Assembly (NCBI GenBank): GCA_903844135.1
Contig: CAIMSN010000099.1
Location: 1 to 55,952, forward strand
Reading direction: 5' to 3'
From: an uncultured Rhodospirillales bacterium
GTDB lineage: Bacteria; Pseudomonadota; Alphaproteobacteria; Acetobacterales; Acetobacteraceae
Length of the DNA: 55,952 bases
Notes under the pieces: model-generated
Seen by the model: the letters and a program-made list of their open reading frames with translations, nothing else
The model's database searches: none
What the model was told of the DNA's origin: nothing
Shown here: positions 36,681-47,861 of the stretch, piece by piece
Layout: every line of letters starts with the position of its first letter
How positions within the stretch are numbered: position 1 is the first letter of the stretch
Made by a program: the position numbers and the translations under genes

Positions 36681-37058
36681 TCACTTCGTCGCCTTCTTCT
36701 TGCCGGCAATCGCCACCGCCTTGCCCTTGCGGGTGCGGGCGTTGGTGTGGGTGCGCTGACCGCGCACCGGCAGGCCGCGACGATGACGCAGGCCGCGATA
36801 GCAGCCCAGATCCATCAGGCGCTTGATGTTCATCGCCAGCTCGCGGCGAAGGTCGCCCTCGACCCGGAAATCGCGGTCGATCAGCTCGCGGACCTTCAGG
36901 ATCTCGTCATCGGACATCTCGTTCACGCGGCGCTCCGCCGGGATGCCGAGCTGGCTGCAGATGTCCTGCGCCTTCTTCGGGCCGATGCCGAAGATGTAGG
37001 TCAGACCGATGACGACCCGCTTGTTGGTCGGAATGTTCACGCCGGCAATACGCGCCAC
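36681..37058 (-). CDS. rpsM: 30S ribosomal protein S13
   Basis: A 125-residue protein from GTG 37058, giving [20 protein letters not shown] after the initiator. AGGAG lies eight bases upstream of this GTG, and family members start at exactly this point; the longer frame from 37097 has no support. [20 protein letters not shown] and the KKATK end fit S13, which contacts tRNA and the 50S head bridges. It is first in the alpha operon and follows its own strong promoter. Confidence 0.97.
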   Translation of the reverse strand: MARIAGVNIPTNKRVVIGLTYIFGIGPKKAQDICSQLGIPAERRVNEMSDDEILKVRELIDRDFRVEGDLRRELAMNIKRLMDLGCYRGLRHRRGLPVRGQRTHTNARTRKGKAVAIAGKKKATK

Positions 37059-37261
37059 GCCAGATACTCCTTTTCCCGGATCGCTCCGGGCCTGCACTTC
37101 CCGGCGGCACGCCAGGCATGAATGTCGACCCGGCGAGCCGGGCTAGATCGATATCGCACGGGCCGGTCCCGCGCTGGAGAATCGGCCCCCGGAAGATCGG
37201 AAGAACCGGGTCTGCGACGCTTCCGTGACGGTCGCTGGCGTAGCCCTGGCTGAGGGCGCGC

Positions 37262-37289
37262 ACTATAGCGGCGACGCACTCGGAGTCAA
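37262..37289 (-). promoter_or_regulatory. Sigma70-like promoter for the alpha operon (rpsM)
   Basis: On the minus strand, TTGACT (37289-37284) and TATAGT (37267-37262) are separated by 16 bases. Both hexamers match the consensus at five of six positions, the best promoter in the window. A transcript would start near 37255 and have a leader of almost 200 bases before rpsM. The -35 hexamer is followed by C, making GACTC, a CcrM (GANTC) site. Confidence 0.72.
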
Positions 37290-37294
37290 TGAAA

Positions 37295-37963
37295 TCAGTT
37301 CAACTTCTCGTGAGTTCCTGGCTGCAGCGCAGCGTCGATCGCGGCGCTGACCGTGTCGATATCGGCCATGCCGTCGATCGCGTGCACCAGGCCCTGAGCC
37401 GCGTAATGCGGCAGGATCGGCGCGGTCTGCCGACGATAGGCCTCGAGCCTGGCTGCCACGGTCTCGCGCTTGTCGTCGGCGCGATGGATGAAATCGTGAC
37501 TGCCGCAGACGTCGCAGGTGCCCGCGACCTTCGGCTGCTTGAAGCGCTCATGGTAGCCGGTGCCGCACTTGGCGCAGGTGAAGCGTCCGGCGATGCGCTC
37601 GGTCAGTTCCGCCTCGTCGACCTGCAGCGACAGAACGGCGTCGATCCTCAGGCCGAGCTCGGCCAGCATCGCGTCCAGCGCGGCGGCCTGCACCGTGGTG
37701 CGCGGGAACCCGTCCAGGATGAAGCCGCGCGCGCAGTCCGGACGGCGCACGCGGGCGGCCAGCATCGCGATCAGGATCTCGTCGGACACCAGACCGCCCG
37801 AATCCATCACCGCCTTGGCCTTGCGGCCGATCTCGGTGCCGCCCTGCACCTCGGCCCGCAGCATGTCGCCGGTGGAAAGCTGGACGATGCCGTGCAGTCC
37901 CTCGAGCCGCTTGGCCTGCGTGCCCTTGCCCGCGCCTGGCGGACCCAGAAAAATCAGATTCAC
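37295..37963 (-). CDS. adk: Adenylate kinase with zinc-type LID
   Basis: A 222-residue enzyme catalysing ATP + AMP to 2 ADP. The P-loop is [15 protein letters not shown] at the start, the NMP-binding region [11 protein letters not shown], and [13 protein letters not shown] follows. The LID has four cysteines (CAKC and CDVC, C-x2-C-x16-C-x2-C), the zinc-binding form. The ATG overlaps the secY stop by four bases (ATGA). The secY-adk order is the conserved end of the spc operon. A separate promoter for rpsM follows. Confidence 0.97.
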   Translation of the reverse strand: MNLIFLGPPGAGKGTQAKRLEGLHGIVQLSTGDMLRAEVQGGTEIGRKAKAVMDSGGLVSDEILIAMLAARVRRPDCARGFILDGFPRTTVQAAALDAMLAELGLRIDAVLSLQVDEAELTERIAGRFTCAKCGTGYHERFKQPKVAGTCDVCGSHDFIHRADDKRETVAARLEAYRRQTAPILPHYAAQGLVHAIDGMADIDTVSAAIDAALQPGTHEKLN

Positions 37964-39312
37964 CGTATCCTACCTCGTCCCCGCGACTTCCGGATCAGCC
38001 CCTCGTACTGGTGCGCCAGCAGGTGGGACTGGATCTGCGTCACTGTATCCATGGTCACCGATACGATGATGATCAGGCTGGTGCCACCGAAATAGAACGG
38101 CACGTTATAGCGGCTGATCAGGATCTGCGGCAGCAGGCAGACCACGACGAGATAGAGCGCGCCGATCGTGGTCAGCCGCACCAGGATGCGGTCGAGATAG
38201 TCGGCGGTGTTGGCGCCCGGCCGGATGCCGGGAATGAAGCCGCCCTGCTTGCGCAGATTGTCGGCGGTCTCCTGCGGATTGAACGCCACCGCGGCATAGA
38301 AATAGGAAAAGAACAGGATCATCGCCGCATAGAAGATCATGTAGAGCGGCCGTCCCTGGCCGAGCTGCTGGGCGAGGAAGCCGAGCCAGTGCGGCAGGTT
38401 GGCGTTGCCCGACGCGAAGCCGGACAGGGTGACCGGGATCAGCAGGACGGAGCTCGCGAAGATCGGCGGAATCACGCCGGCGGTGTTGACCTTCAGCGGC
38501 ATGTGCGTCGACTCGCCGCCGGACATGCGGTTGCCGACCTGGCGCTTGGGATACTGGATCACCACCCGGCGCTGCGCCTGCTCCATGAACACGATGAAGG
38601 CGATCACCGCCGCCGCCAGCACCAGGAACAGCACCACGAAGATCGGCGACAGGCCGCCGGTGTACCCGAGTTGGAACAGGGTCGCGAGCGCATGCGGCAG
38701 GTTGGCGACGATGCCGGCGAAGATGATCAGCGAGATGCCGTTGCCGACGCCGCGCGCGGTGATCTGCTCGCCGAGCCACATCAGGAACATGGTGCCGCCG
38801 ACCAGGGTCACGACGCAGGAGAAGCGGAAGAACATCCCCGGATCGACCACCGCCGACACGCCGCCGGCGGCATGCATCGATTCGAGCCCGACGGAAATCC
38901 CGTAGGCCTGGAACAGCGCGATCAGCACCGTCAGGTAGCGGGTGTACTGATTGAGCTTCTTGCGCCCGGACTCGCCCTCCTTCTTGATCGATTCCAGCGC
39001 CGGAATCGCCGAGGACATCAACTGCACGATGATGGACGCGCTGATGTAGGGCATGATGTTGAGCGCGAACACGGTCATGCGACCGAGCGCGCCGCCCGAG
39101 AACATGTCGAACATGCCCAGGATGCCGCCCTGGTTCTGCGCCAGGAGCTGTCCCATCACGTGCGCATCGACGCCCGGCACCGGGATGTAGGTGCCCAGGC
39201 GATAGATGATCAGCGCACCCAGGGTGAACCAGATCCGCTTCTTCAGCTCCGTCGCCTTGGCGAAGGTGCCGAGATTCATCGTCGATGCAAGCTGCTCGGC
39301 CGTGGAGGCCAT
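37960..39312 (-). CDS. secY: Preprotein translocase subunit SecY
   Basis: A 450-residue inner-membrane protein with 10 membrane helices, forming the protein-conducting channel with SecE and Sec[47 protein letters not shown]-like [19 protein letters not shown] and the cytoplasmic loop with [20 protein letters not shown] plus [23 protein letters not shown] are classic SecY segments. It lies 110 bases after rplO and overlaps adk. Confidence 0.98.
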   Translation of the reverse strand: MASTAEQLASTMNLGTFAKATELKKRIWFTLGALIIYRLGTYIPVPGVDAHVMGQLLAQNQGGILGMFDMFSGGALGRMTVFALNIMPYISASIIVQLMSSAIPALESIKKEGESGRKKLNQYTRYLTVLIALFQAYGISVGLESMHAAGGVSAVVDPGMFFRFSCVVTLVGGTMFLMWLGEQITARGVGNGISLIIFAGIVANLPHALATLFQLGYTGGLSPIFVVLFLVLAAAVIAFIVFMEQAQRRVVIQYPKRQVGNRMSGGESTHMPLKVNTAGVIPPIFASSVLLIPVTLSGFASGNANLPHWLGFLAQQLGQGRPLYMIFYAAMILFFSYFYAAVAFNPQETADNLRKQGGFIPGIRPGANTADYLDRILVRLTTIGALYLVVVCLLPQILISRYNVPFYFGGTSLIIIVSVTMDTVTQIQSHLLAHQYEGLIRKSRGRGRIR

Positions 39313-39422
39313 CGCACCCGTCCCTTCTCACAAGAACAGCGCCGGCGGGAGGTCCGCGCGGCGCTGTCTGTTTAGCCTGACTGATCCGGTAAGCAAGACG
39401 GGGGCGTCGCACCCCCCTCCGT

Positions 39423-39911
39423 TCACGCCTCCGGCTGCGCCTTCTTGGCCACGGTGGTCTTCACCGAACCGCCGGCCTTCTCGATCGCCTCGATCGCGGC
39501 CGCCGACGCGCCGGAGACCTCGATGGTCAGCGCGCGGGTCACTTCGCCATGCGCCAGCAGGCGGACGCCGTTGACCTTGCCGGTGCCGATCAGCCGGGCG
39601 GCACGCAGCGTGTCCTCGGTGATGGTGCCAGAGGCCTCCAGCTTGCCCTCGACGACCGCCTTCTCCAGCGTGCCGATGTTGATCGGCGCGTAGACCTTGC
39701 GGAAGATGTTCTTGAAGCCGCGCTTGGGCAGGCGCCGGTAGATCGGCAACTGGCCGCCCTCGAAGCCGTTCAATGACACGCCCTCGCGCGCCTTCTGGCC
39801 CTTCACGCCCTTGCCCGACGTCTTGCCCTTGCCGGAGCCGATGCCGCGCCCGAGACGCTTCTTGCGGTAGCGCGACCCTTCGTTGTCGCGCAACTGGTTC
39901 AGTTCGACCAT
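39423..39911 (-). CDS. rplO: 50S ribosomal protein L15
   Basis: A 162-residue protein. [40 protein letters not shown] and [19 protein letters not shown] are diagnostic of L15, a late-assembly 23S rRNA-binding protein. The start follows the rpmD stop by one base, so the pair is coupled. Confidence 0.98.
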   Translation of the reverse strand: MVELNQLRDNEGSRYRKKRLGRGIGSGKGKTSGKGVKGQKAREGVSLNGFEGGQLPIYRRLPKRGFKNIFRKVYAPINIGTLEKAVVEGKLEASGTITEDTLRAARLIGTGKVNGVRLLAHGEVTRALTIEVSGASAAAIEAIEKAGGSVKTTVAKKAQPEA

Positions 39912-39912
39912 G

Positions 39913-40107
39913 TCAATCCTCCACCTTCACCAGGTGGTGCACCTTGCGGAGCATGCCGCGGACCGAGGGGGTATCCTCGAGCTCGCGCACTTTCCCGATC
40001 TTGTTCAGGCCGAGGCCGATCAGCGTCGCCTGCTGGCCGGGCTTGTGGCCGTTGCCGGACGCGATCTGCTTCACGCGGACCGTGCCCTTGGTGGCGTTCT
40101 CAGACAT
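39913..40107 (-). CDS. rpmD: 50S ribosomal protein L30
   Basis: A 64-residue protein from ATG 40107: [20 protein letters not shown], then [20 protein letters not shown] and [16 protein letters not shown]. This is the short bacterial L30. The start lies eight bases inside the end of rpsE, an overlap that fixes the start and implies coupled translation; the longer open frame upstream is the rpsE shadow. Confidence 0.95.
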   Translation of the reverse strand: MSENATKGTVRVKQIASGNGHKPGQQATLIGLGLNKIGKVRELEDTPSVRGMLRKVHHLVKVED

Positions 40108-40681
40108 CGGCGCCCTCCGCGGCGGCTTCCCGCTTGCCCAGGATGTCGGAGACCTTCTTGCCGCGACGGCTCGCCACCGAGCGCGGGCTGGCGCAGCGCT
40201 CGAGCGCCGCGAAGGTCGCCTTGACCATGTTGTGCGGGTTGCGGCTGCCGAGCGACTTGGCCACCACGTCGTTGATGCCCAGGCTCTCGAACACCGCGCG
40301 CATCGGGCCACCGGCGATGATGCCGGTGCCGGCTTCCGCCGACCGCAGCACCACGTTGCCGGCACCGAAATGACCGGTCACGTCGTGATGGAGGGTGCGG
40401 CCCTCCTTCATCGGCACGCGGATCATCGTGCGCTTGGCGCGCTCGGTGGCCTTGCGGATCGCCTCCGGGACCTCGCGCGCCTTGCCGGCGCCATAGCCGA
40501 CCCGGCCCTTCTGGTCGCCGACCACCACCAGGGCGGCGAAGGCGAAGCGACGTCCACCCTTCACCACCTTGGCGACGCGGTTGATGGTGACCAGCTTGTC
40601 GATCAGGTCGTCGCCTTCGCGATCCCGCTCCCGACCGCCCTCGCGGCCGCCGCGGCCGCCTTCTCTCGGTTCACGTGCCAT
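40100..40681 (-). CDS. rpsE: 30S ribosomal protein S5
   Basis: A 193-residue protein from ATG 40681, preceded by AGGAAAGG. An Arg/Glu/Gly-rich N-terminal extension ([20 protein letters not shown]) precedes the conserved core [39 protein letters not shown] and [20 protein letters not shown]5 guards decoding accuracy at the mRNA entry site. The frame remains open upstream to 41161, but that is a shadow of rplR. Confidence 0.97.
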   Translation of the reverse strand: MAREPREGGRGGREGGRERDREGDDLIDKLVTINRVAKVVKGGRRFAFAALVVVGDQKGRVGYGAGKAREVPEAIRKATERAKRTMIRVPMKEGRTLHHDVTGHFGAGNVVLRSAEAGTGIIAGGPMRAVFESLGINDVVAKSLGSRNPHNMVKATFAALERCASPRSVASRRGKKVSDILGKREAAAEGADV

Positions 40682-40695
40682 GTCGTGACCTTTCC

Positions 40696-41058
40696 TCAGA
40701 AGGCGAGGCCGCCCTCGCGGGCAGCCTCCGCCAGCGCCTTGACGCGCCCATGATACAGATAGGAGCCGCGGTCGAAGACGACCTGCGACACCCCGGCGGC
40801 GATCGCGCGCTCGGCGACCAGCTTGCCGACCGCCGATGCGGCCTCGCGATCGGCGCCGGTCTTGCCCTGCTCGCGCACCGACTTGTCCAGCGACGAGGCC
40901 GAGGCCAGCGTCTTGCCGGCGACGTCGTCGATCACCTGGGCATAGATGTTCTTGCCCGAGCGGAACACCGACAGGCGCGGACGTCCGCCGGCCTTGCGGC
41001 GGAGCTGGAAGCGGAGGCGGGTGCGCCGCCGCTCCCGCAGATCCTGTTGCGTGCTCAT
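40696..41058 (-). CDS. rplR: 50S ribosomal protein L18
   Basis: A 120-residue 5S rRNA-binding protein. [37 protein letters not shown] and the end [24 protein letters not shown] match L18. Its start shares a base with the rplF stop at 41058, and it lies 14 bases before rpsE. Confidence 0.98.
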   Translation of the reverse strand: MSTQQDLRERRRTRLRFQLRRKAGGRPRLSVFRSGKNIYAQVIDDVAGKTLASASSLDKSVREQGKTGADREAASAVGKLVAERAIAAGVSQVVFDRGSYLYHGRVKALAEAAREGGLAF

Positions 41059-41591
41059 TACTTCTTCTTGCCTTCCTTGCGCCGGATGACTTCGTTGTCG
41101 TAGCGCACGCCCTTGCCCTTGTAGGGCTCGGGGGCACGGAAGTTCCGGATATCGAGCGCAACCTGCCCGACGCGCTGCTTGTCCACGCCCTCGACCGTCA
41201 CCGCCGTCGGGCGGGGGGTCGTGATCTTGATGCCGGCCGGGATCGCATAGACGACGTCATGCGAGTAGCCGAGATTCATCACCAGGTTCGAGCCCTGGAC
41301 CGACGCACGGTAACCGGTGCCGGTGATCTCGAGAGTCTTGCTGTAGCCGGTCGACACGCCCTTCACCATGGCGGCGACGAGGGCGCGCGTGGTGCCCCAC
41401 ATCATCCGCGCCGGCGCGGCGGTGCCCTTCGGCACGACGGACACCTTGCCGTCCTCGACCGTGGTCTCGACATGGTGCGACAGCGGCAGGGTCAGTTCGC
41501 CCAGCTTGCCCTTGGCCGTCAGGATTCCGTCGACAATGGCGACATTGACGCCCTGAGGAATCTCGACGGGATATTTGCCTACGCGTGACAT
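41058..41591 (-). CDS. rplF: 50S ribosomal protein L6
   Basis: A 177-residue protein from ATG 41591, with GAGGAGG six bases upstream. [19 protein letters not shown] is the conserved start, and [41 protein letters not shown] and [20 protein letters not shown] complete the L6 pattern. It binds 23S rRNA near the GTPase centre. The frame upstream to 41744 is a shadow of rpsH. Confidence 0.98.
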   Translation of the reverse strand: MSRVGKYPVEIPQGVNVAIVDGILTAKGKLGELTLPLSHHVETTVEDGKVSVVPKGTAAPARMMWGTTRALVAAMVKGVSTGYSKTLEITGTGYRASVQGSNLVMNLGYSHDVVYAIPAGIKITTPRPTAVTVEGVDKQRVGQVALDIRNFRAPEPYKGKGVRYDNEVIRRKEGKKK

Positions 41592-41601
41592 GCATCCCTC
41601 C

Positions 41602-42000
41602 TCAGAAGACCCGGCACAGAACCTCGCCGCCAACATTGGCAGCGCGGGCTTCCGCATCGGACAAGACGCCACGGGGCGTCGACAGGATCGAGACGCCAAG
41701 GCCGGCATAGACCCGGGGCAGCTCCTTGATCTTCGAATAGACACGGCGGCCCGGCTTGGAGACGCGGTGGATCTCCTTGATGACCGGCTCGCCGTCCGTG
41801 TATTTCAGCTCGATGCGCAACTGGGCGATGCCGGTGCGGATCTCCTCGAGCTGGAAGCCACGGATATAGCCTTCGCGACGCAGCGCCTCCAGGACGTTGG
41901 CGCGCAGCTTCGAGGCGGGGGCCACACAGGCTGCATGACGCGAGCGCTGTGCGTTGCGGATCCGGGTGAGCATGTCACCCAGCGGATCGGACATGGACAT
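41602..42000 (-). CDS. rpsH: 30S ribosomal protein S8
   Basis: A 132-residue protein: [20 protein letters not shown], then the C-terminal [20 protein letters not shown] typical of S8, which binds the central domain of 16S rRNA and, in other bacteria, represses the spc operon. ATG at 42000 has AAGGAG about 10 bases upstream; ATG at 41994 is further away. Confidence 0.98.
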   Translation of the reverse strand: MSMSDPLGDMLTRIRNAQRSRHAACVAPASKLRANVLEALRREGYIRGFQLEEIRTGIAQLRIELKYTDGEPVIKEIHRVSKPGRRVYSKIKELPRVYAGLGVSILSTPRGVLSDAEARAANVGGEVLCRVF

Positions 42001-42014
42001 CTAAGTCGTGCTCC

Positions 42015-42320
42015 TTACCAGCTCGACTTGACCATGCCGGGAATCTGGCCGCTGCTCGCCAGATCGCGCAGCGCGATACGGCAGAGGCCGAACTTCCGGT
42101 AGTTGGCGCGCGAGCGCCCGGTCAGCTTGCAACGCAGACGGACGCGCACGCGCGAACCGTTGCGCGGCAGCTCGGCCAGCTTCAACGATGCTTCGAACCG
42201 GTCTTCCACGGGAAGCGTCCGGTCCATGACGATGTTCTTGAGAGCCGCCCGCTTGCCCTTGTCGCGGGCAGCCATCTGCTCGCGCTTGGCGTTGCGGTTG
42301 ACCTGGGATGTCTTGGCCAT
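42015..42320 (-). CDS. rpsN: 30S ribosomal protein S14
   Basis: A 101-residue protein of the zinc-independent long type: [40 protein letters not shown], and the C-terminal [22 protein letters not shown]. The C-x2-C pairs of the short type are absent. It lies between rplE (99 bases upstream) and rpsH. Confidence 0.98.
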   Translation of the reverse strand: MAKTSQVNRNAKREQMAARDKGKRAALKNIVMDRTLPVEDRFEASLKLAELPRNGSRVRVRLRCKLTGRSRANYRKFGLCRIALRDLASSGQIPGMVKSSW

Positions 42321-42419
42321 GCCTTGTCCTAACCTTGCGGAACCTGCCGGGCCATCCCGGTGGTGTTCCAGTCCAGATTCAAACGATCGAAAACGGATAT
42401 CCGACCGGTCGCCGCCCCC

Positions 42420-42992
42420 TCAGGAGGCAGCGAACGGCAGATCGAACGCCTTCAACAATGCCTTCGCCTCGGCATCGGTCTTCGCGGTCGTCACGAAGAT
42501 TATGTCCATGCCGCGGACCTGGTCCACCTTATCGTAGTCGATCTCCGGAAACACAATCTGTTCCTTGAGCCCCATGGCGAAATTGCCGCGACCGTCGAAG
42601 CCCTTGTTCGCCGGCAGACCGCGGAAGTCGCGCACGCGCGGCATCGCGATCGTCACCAGACGATCCAGGAACTCGTACATCTTGGCGCGACGCAGCGTCA
42701 CCTTGGTGCCGATCGGCAGACCCTCGCGGATCTTGAAGCCGGCGATCGCCTTCTTCGCCACCGTCTTCACCGGCTTCTGGCCGGCGATCAGGGTCAGCTC
42801 GGCCACCGCAGCGTCGAGCTTCTTCTGGTCGCCGGCGGCCTCGCCGACGCCCATGTTGATGACGATCTTCTCCAGGCGCGGCACCTGCATCACGTTCTTG
42901 TAGCCGAACTGCTCGCGCAGCGCCGCCCGCATCTCGTCGTTGTAGCGCTGCTGCATCCGCGGCAGGGCGCGCTTTTCCGTCGTCTCTGACAT
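42420..42992 (-). CDS. rplE: 50S ribosomal protein L5
   Basis: A 190-residue 5S rRNA-binding protein. [56 protein letters not shown] and [19 protein letters not shown] are L5 signatures. It follows rplX by 14 bases. Confidence 0.98.
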   Translation of the reverse strand: MSETTEKRALPRMQQRYNDEMRAALREQFGYKNVMQVPRLEKIVINMGVGEAAGDQKKLDAAVAELTLIAGQKPVKTVAKKAIAGFKIREGLPIGTKVTLRRAKMYEFLDRLVTIAMPRVRDFRGLPANKGFDGRGNFAMGLKEQIVFPEIDYDKVDQVRGMDIIFVTTAKTDAEAKALLKAFDLPFAAS

Positions 42993-43006
42993 TGGCCCAG
43001 CCCCCC

Positions 43007-43327
43007 TCAGCTCTCGATGACTTCGCCGGTCGCCTTGGCGACGCGGACCTTGCTGCCGCCCTCGAGCACCCGGAACCCGACCCTGGTCGGCTTGCCGCTC
43101 TTGGGATCGACCAGCTTCAGGTTGGACAGGTGGATCGGCGCCTCGCGCTCGATGATCCCGCCCGGCTCGCCCATGCGGGTCGGCTTGGTGTGGCGCTTGG
43201 CGATCGCCACGCCGCGCACGACCGCCTTGTTGGCGGCGGGCGACACCGACAGCACCTCGCCACGGGTCCCCTTCGAGGATCCGGTGATCACGACGACCTG
43301 GTCGCCCTTCTTGATGCGCGCGGCCAT
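43007..43327 (-). CDS. rplX: 50S ribosomal protein L24
   Basis: A 106-residue protein from ATG 43327. [20 protein letters not shown] is the KOW motif of L24, and [20 protein letters not shown], then [19 protein letters not shown], complete the pattern. It starts 23S rRNA folding. The ATG shares one base with the rplN stop (TGATG). The longer frame to 43636 is a shadow of rplN. Confidence 0.97.
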   Translation of the reverse strand: MAARIKKGDQVVVITGSSKGTRGEVLSVSPAANKAVVRGVAIAKRHTKPTRMGEPGGIIEREAPIHLSNLKLVDPKSGKPTRVGFRVLEGGSKVRVAKATGEVIES

Positions 43328-43695
43328 CACAGCACCTCCGGCGCCAGAGAGATGATCTTCATGAACTTGCGCGCACGCAGTTCGCGAACCACCGGGCCGA
43401 AGATGCGGGTGCCGATCGGCTCGGACTGCTTGTTGATCAGCACGGCCGCGTTGCGATCGAAGCGGATCGCGCTTCCGTCCGCGCGGCGCACCGGGAAGCT
43501 GGTACGCACGATCACCGCCTGGTGCACGTCGCCCTTCTTCACCTTGCCGCGCGGGATCGCCTCCTTGATGGAGACGACGATCACGTCGCCGACCGAGGCG
43601 GTCTTCCGCTTGGAACCGCCCAGCACCTTGATGCACTGCACCCGACGCGCGCCGCTATTGTCGGCGACGTCCAGGTTGGTCTCGGGATGGATCAT
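43327..43695 (-). CDS. rplN: 50S ribosomal protein L14
   Basis: A 122-residue protein. [60 protein letters not shown] and [20 protein letters not shown] are the L14 signatures. It forms an intersubunit bridge. Its stop overlaps the rplX start. Confidence 0.98.
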   Translation of the reverse strand: MIHPETNLDVADNSGARRVQCIKVLGGSKRKTASVGDVIVVSIKEAIPRGKVKKGDVHQAVIVRTSFPVRRADGSAIRFDRNAAVLINKQSEPIGTRIFGPVVRELRARKFMKIISLAPEVL

Positions 43696-43709
43696 TGGTC
43701 TCTAGCCCC

Positions 43710-44000
43710 TCAGGCCGACGCGACAGGCGCGGCGTCGGTGGCCGCCGCGGCTTCGCCCATCGGCGTGCCGTTGCGATTCACGACGGTCCACGTCTTGCGC
43801 TTGCTGATCGGCGGGCACTCGATGATGCGCACGGTGTCGCCGACCTTGCATTCATTGGCTTCGTCATGCGCCGCGTACTTCTTCGAGCGGCGGATGAACT
43901 TCTTGTAGAGCGGATGAATGATGCGACGATCGACGAGGACCGTAATGGTCTTGTCCATCTTGTCGCTGGTCACCCGCCCGGTGAGGACGCGCCTCGGCAT
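43710..44000 (-). CDS. rpsQ: 30S ribosomal protein S17
   Basis: A 96-residue protein from ATG 44000: [61 protein letters not shown]. It binds 16S rRNA in early assembly. The C-terminus has an Ala-rich extension ([13 protein letters not shown]). The longer frame to 44135 is a shadow of rpmC. Confidence 0.97.
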   Translation of the reverse strand: MPRRVLTGRVTSDKMDKTITVLVDRRIIHPLYKKFIRRSKKYAAHDEANECKVGDTVRIIECPPISKRKTWTVVNRNGTPMGEAAAATDAAPVASA

Positions 44001-44013
44001 CGTCCGTCTCCTC

Positions 44014-44241
44014 TCAGGACTTGGCCACGGCGGCTGCCGCGACCTTCTTGTTCGCATGCTGCACGGTCTTGAGGCGCGCGATCTCGCGACGCACCTCGCG
44101 CACCCGGCTGGCGCCTTCAGTCTGTCCGACCGCACGCTGGAAGCGCAGGTTGAACTGCTCCTTCTTCAGGTCGAGCAGGATCGTGCTCAGCTCGTCCTCG
44201 GTCTTCGCCCGGAGTTCGGACGGCTTGGTCGCCTTTGCCAT
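44014..44241 (-). CDS. rpmC: 50S ribosomal protein L29
   Basis: A 75-residue protein: [60 protein letters not shown]. These two helices identify L29, which sits at the exit tunnel and docks trigger factor and SRP. It begins one base after the rplP stop. Confidence 0.98.
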   Translation of the reverse strand: MAKATKPSELRAKTEDELSTILLDLKKEQFNLRFQRAVGQTEGASRVREVRREIARLKTVQHANKKVAAAAVAKS

Positions 44242-44242
44242 C

Positions 44243-44659
44243 TCACGCCTCCCCGATGCGGGTCACGAACTTGGTCTTGATCGGCAGCTTGGCCGCACCG
44301 AGAGCCAGCGCCTGCTTGGCGAGCTCCACCGGAACGCCATCGATCTCGAACACGATGCGGCCCGGCTTGACCCGCGCCACCCAGAACTCGGGCGACCCCT
44401 TGCCGGAGCCCATGCGGACCTCGGCAGGCTTCGTCGAGACCGGCACGTCCGGAAAGATCCGGATCCAGACGCGTCCGGCGCGCTTCATAGCGCGGGTGAT
44501 GGCGCGACGCGAGGCTTCGATCTGCCGGGCAGTCACGCGCTCGGGTTCGAGCGCCTTCAGGCCGAACGCGCCGAAGTTCAGCGTGGTGCCGCCCTTGGCC
44601 AGACCGTGGATCCGACCCTTGTGGGCCTTGCGGAATTTCGTCCGCTTTGGAGAGAGCAT
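44243..44659 (-). CDS. rplP: 50S ribosomal protein L16
   Basis: A 138-residue protein: [81 protein letters not shown]16 helps place tRNA in the A site. It lies between rpsC and rpmC in the S10 cluster. Confidence 0.98.
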   Translation of the reverse strand: MLSPKRTKFRKAHKGRIHGLAKGGTTLNFGAFGLKALEPERVTARQIEASRRAITRAMKRAGRVWIRIFPDVPVSTKPAEVRMGSGKGSPEFWVARVKPGRIVFEIDGVPVELAKQALALGAAKLPIKTKFVTRIGEA

Positions 44660-44681
44660 CTTCTTCTACCTTCAAGCGGCT

Positions 44682-45359
44682 TTAGCGCTGCGGCGCCTGT
44701 TCGGCGGCGCGACGGTCCTGCGACGACGGGTCGTGGGTCAGGATCTCGCCCTTGAAGATCCAGACCTTCACGCCGCACGTGCCGTAGGTGGTCTTGGCGG
44801 TGGCGACGCCGTAGTCGATCTCGGCGCGCAGCGTGTGCAGCGGCACCCGGCCCTCGCGATACCACTCGACGCGGGCGATCTCTGCGCCGCCGAGACGGCC
44901 GCCGCAATTGATGCGGATGCCCTGCGCGCCCAGACGCATCGCCGACTGCACCGAGCGCTTCATCGCGCGACGGAAGGCGACGCGACGCTCGAGCTGCTGG
45001 GCGATGTTCTCCGCCACGAGCTGCGCATCGATCTCGGGCTTGCGGATCTCGACGATGTTCAGCGCCACGTCGGACTTCGCCATGCGGGCGAGATCCTTGC
45101 GCAGAACGTCGATGTCCTGGCCCTTCTTGCCGATCACCACGCCGGGACGCGCGGCATAGATCGTCACCCGCGGCTTCTTCGCCGGGCGCTCGATCACCAC
45201 CCGCGACACGCCGGCGCCCGACAGCTTCTTGCGCAGGTAGGTGCGCAGCTTCAGGTCGTCATGCAGCAGCTTGGAATAGTCGGCGCCGGCGTACCAGCGG
45301 CTGTCCCAGGTGCGGTTGATGCCGAGCCGCAGCCCGATCGGATTGACCTTGTGACCCAT
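44682..45359 (-). CDS. rpsC: 30S ribosomal protein S3
   Basis: A 225-residue protein: [20 protein letters not shown], the KH domain with [20 protein letters not shown], and the C-terminal half with [20 protein letters not shown] and [21 protein letters not shown]3 helps form the mRNA entry channel and its helicase activity. Confidence 0.98.
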   Translation of the reverse strand: MGHKVNPIGLRLGINRTWDSRWYAGADYSKLLHDDLKLRTYLRKKLSGAGVSRVVIERPAKKPRVTIYAARPGVVIGKKGQDIDVLRKDLARMAKSDVALNIVEIRKPEIDAQLVAENIAQQLERRVAFRRAMKRSVQSAMRLGAQGIRINCGGRLGGAEIARVEWYREGRVPLHTLRAEIDYGVATAKTTYGTCGVKVWIFKGEILTHDPSSQDRRAAEQAPQR

Positions 45360-45362
45360 GGC

Positions 45363-45767
45363 TCAGGCCGCCTTCTGCTCGGTGTTGGAGTCGGCCTTCG
45401 GCTTCTCCGCCACCACGATCTTCAGATGGCTGAAGAACTTCTCGATCTGCGCCGAACGGCCGCGACCACGCGCATGGAAGCGACGCATCACCAGCGCCTT
45501 GCCGACCTCGGCATGGGTGACGACGAGCTGGTCGACGTCGAGCTGGTGGTTGTTCTCGGCATTGGCGATCGCGCTCTCGAGCGTCTTCTTCACCGCGAGC
45601 GCGATACGGCGCTTGCTGAAGGTCAGCGTCGCCACCGCCTGGCCGACCGGCTTGTTGCGGATCAGGCCGGCCACCAGATTCAGCTTGCGCGGGCTGACGC
45701 GGATGTTGCGGGTGATCGCCTGCGCCTCGGTCTCGCCGAGTGTGCGCGCATGCTTGGGCTTGCTCAT
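45363..45767 (-). CDS. rplV: 50S ribosomal protein L22
   Basis: A 134-residue protein: [40 protein letters not shown], and the exit-tunnel loop [20 protein letters not shown]. Its beta hairpin lines the tunnel at the macrolide site. An alphaproteobacterial C-terminal tail follows ([13 protein letters not shown]). The ATG overlaps the rpsS stop. Confidence 0.98.
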   Translation of the reverse strand: MSKPKHARTLGETEAQAITRNIRVSPRKLNLVAGLIRNKPVGQAVATLTFSKRRIALAVKKTLESAIANAENNHQLDVDQLVVTHAEVGKALVMRRFHARGRGRSAQIEKFFSHLKIVVAEKPKADSNTEQKAA

Positions 45768-46042
45768 CCCCGCCTCGCCTTCTTGTCGGAGGAATGCCCC
45801 GTGAAGGTGCGGGTCGGCGAGAACTCGCCGAACTTGTGTCCGACCATGTTCTCGTTGACCTGCACCGGCAGGAACTTGTGACCATTATAGACGCCGAAGA
45901 CCAGGCCGACGAACTGCGGCAGGATCGTGGAGCGACGCGACCAGATCTTGATCACCTCGTTACGACCCGATGCGCGCGACGCCTCGGCCTTGTTCAGCAA
46001 ATACCCGTCCACGAACGGGCCTTTCCAGACGGAACGTGCCAT
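45764..46042 (-). CDS. rpsS: 30S ribosomal protein S19
   Basis: A 92-residue protein: [79 protein letters not shown]. It forms a complex with S13 in the 30S head. The stop overlaps the rplV start by four bases. Confidence 0.98.
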   Translation of the reverse strand: MARSVWKGPFVDGYLLNKAEASRASGRNEVIKIWSRRSTILPQFVGLVFGVYNGHKFLPVQVNENMVGHKFGEFSPTRTFTGHSSDKKARRG

Positions 46043-46057
46043 CTCTGTTCGTGCCTC

Positions 46058-46888
46058 TTACTTGCCGGTCTTGCGGCGACGGATGATCAGGCTATCCGTG
46101 CGCTTGTTGGTGCGCGTCTTGTAGCCCTTGGTCGGCTTGCCCCACGGGGTGACCGGGTGGCGGCCACCCGAGGTGCGGCCCTCGCCGCCGCCGTGCGGAT
46201 GGTCGACCGGGTTCATGACCACGCCGCGGTTGTGCGGCCTGCGGCCCATCCAGCGGGCGCGGCCGGCCTTGCCGAAGCTCTGGTTCATGTTGTCCGGGTT
46301 GGACACCGCGCCGACCGTGGCCATGCACTCGCCGCGCACGACGCGCAGCTCGCCGGACTGCAGCTTCACCTGGGCGTAGCCGCTATCCTTGCCGACCAAC
46401 TGGGCGTAGGTGCCGGCGGAGCGCGCGACCTTGCCGCCGGCGCCCTGCTTCAGCTCGATATTGTGCACGATGGTGCCGACCGGGATCGCCGACAGCGGCA
46501 TCGCGTTGCCCGGCTTGATGTCGACCCGCGCGCCGGCGATCACCTGGTCGCCCGCCTTGATGCGCTGCGGCGCCAGGATGTAGGCCAGCTCGCCGTCGGC
46601 ATACTTCACCAGCGCGATGAACGCGGTGCGGTTCGGGTCGTACTCCAGGCGCTCGATGGTGCCGACCACGTCGAACTTGCGACGCTTGAAGTCGACATAG
46701 CGATAGGTCTGCTTGTGCCCGCCGCCGCGGAACCGCGAGGTGGTGCGGCCATGGTTGTTGCGGCCGCCGGTCTTGTGCTTGCCCTCGGTGAGGGTCTTGA
46801 CCGGCTTGCCCTTCCACAGCTCGCTGCGGTCGATCAGGACCGTGCCGCGCAGCGACGCCGTGACCGGCTTGAAATGCTTGAGTGCCAT
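46058..46888 (-). CDS. rplB: 50S ribosomal protein L2
   Basis: A 276-residue protein: [60 protein letters not shown], and the highly conserved [21 protein letters not shown]2 is needed for subunit association and peptidyl transferase activity; the His of HPHGGGEG is the residue often discussed for that role. Confidence 0.98.
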   Translation of the reverse strand: MALKHFKPVTASLRGTVLIDRSELWKGKPVKTLTEGKHKTGGRNNHGRTTSRFRGGGHKQTYRYVDFKRRKFDVVGTIERLEYDPNRTAFIALVKYADGELAYILAPQRIKAGDQVIAGARVDIKPGNAMPLSAIPVGTIVHNIELKQGAGGKVARSAGTYAQLVGKDSGYAQVKLQSGELRVVRGECMATVGAVSNPDNMNQSFGKAGRARWMGRRPHNRGVVMNPVDHPHGGGEGRTSGGRHPVTPWGKPTKGYKTRTNKRTDSLIIRRRKTGK

Positions 46889-46903
46889 CTGCTCTACCCC
46901 GCG

Positions 46904-47239
46904 TCAGGCGAGCCGTGCCGAGAGGTCGATCGACTGACCCTCAGCAAGCTGCACGAACGCCTTCTTGACGTCGGAACGAACACCCGGACGGCCGCGGAAG
47001 CGCTTGGTCTTGCCCTTCTGCACCAGCGTGTTCACGCCCAGGACCTTCACCCCGAACAGACCCTCGACCGCCGCCTTGATCTGCGGCTTGGTCGCATCGA
47101 TCGCGACGCGGAACACCACCTGGTTCTTCTCCGACAGCGCGGTCGCCTTCTCGGTGATCACGGGCGCGCGGACGATGTCGTACATCGCCTCGCGGGACAT
47201 GCGCTCCGCCTGGCGGCGGATGGCGAGAATGTCGGTCAT
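46904..47239 (-). CDS. rplW: 50S ribosomal protein L23
   Basis: A 111-residue protein: [61 protein letters not shown]23 is the trigger-factor docking site at the tunnel exit. ATG at 47239 overlaps the rplD stop (ATGA) and is chosen for that reason; an internal ATG (MSREAMYD) would also give a normal-length L23. Confidence 0.96.
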   Translation of the reverse strand: MTDILAIRRQAERMSREAMYDIVRAPVITEKATALSEKNQVVFRVAIDATKPQIKAAVEGLFGVKVLGVNTLVQKGKTKRFRGRPGVRSDVKKAFVQLAEGQSIDLSARLA

Positions 47240-47850
47240 GCCAGGCGCTCCTTCAGCCCTTCGACCCCGGCCTGCGTGATCACCAGGATCTCGTGGTTCA
47301 GGATGTCGTAGACGTTGGCGCCGACCGACGGCAGCACGTCGATCCTGGCGATATTGCGGGCAGCGCGGGAGAAGCCCTCGTCGACCGTGCCGTCGACGAA
47401 CAAAGCCGAGTTCCAGCCCAGCACCTTCAGCTTGGCGGCGAGTTCCGCGGTCTTGGCCATGCCGTTGGCGACGTCGATCACCACCAGCTTGCCGTCGGCG
47501 GCCTTCTGCGACAGCGCCGAGATCAGGCCGAGACGACGCACCTTCTTCGGCAGGTCGTAGCCATGGTCGCGCACGACCGGGCCATGCACCACGCCGCCGG
47601 TGCGGAACTGCGGTGCCCGCAGCGAGCCCTGACGGGCGTTGCCGGTGCCCTTCTGCTTGTACGGCTTGCGGGTGGTGCCCGACACCTCGCCCATGCCCTT
47701 CACCTTGTGGGTGCCGGCACGGCGCTTGGCGAGCTGCCAATGGACCACGCGCGCCATGATGTCGCTGCGCGGGGTCGCCCCGAAAATCTCCTCGGGCAGG
47801 CTGGTCGAACCAGCGCTGCCGTTATCGAGGGTCTTGATGTCGAAATCCAT
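47236..47850 (-). CDS. rplD: 50S ribosomal protein L4
   Basis: A 204-residue protein: [60 protein letters not shown] form the tunnel-lining loop of L4. [20 protein letters not shown] and [20 protein letters not shown] lie in the globular part. L4 represses the S10 operon in enterobacteria; whether it does so here is unknown. Confidence 0.98.
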   Translation of the reverse strand: MDFDIKTLDNGSAGSTSLPEEIFGATPRSDIMARVVHWQLAKRRAGTHKVKGMGEVSGTTRKPYKQKGTGNARQGSLRAPQFRTGGVVHGPVVRDHGYDLPKKVRRLGLISALSQKAADGKLVVIDVANGMAKTAELAAKLKVLGWNSALFVDGTVDEGFSRAARNIARIDVLPSVGANVYDILNHEILVITQAGVEGLKERLA

Positions 47851-47861
47851 GTCCCTCTTCC

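Noticed and set aside
39313..39422. Possible promoter TTGCTT-N16-TAAACA before secY
   Set aside because: Too far from consensus to list as a feature.
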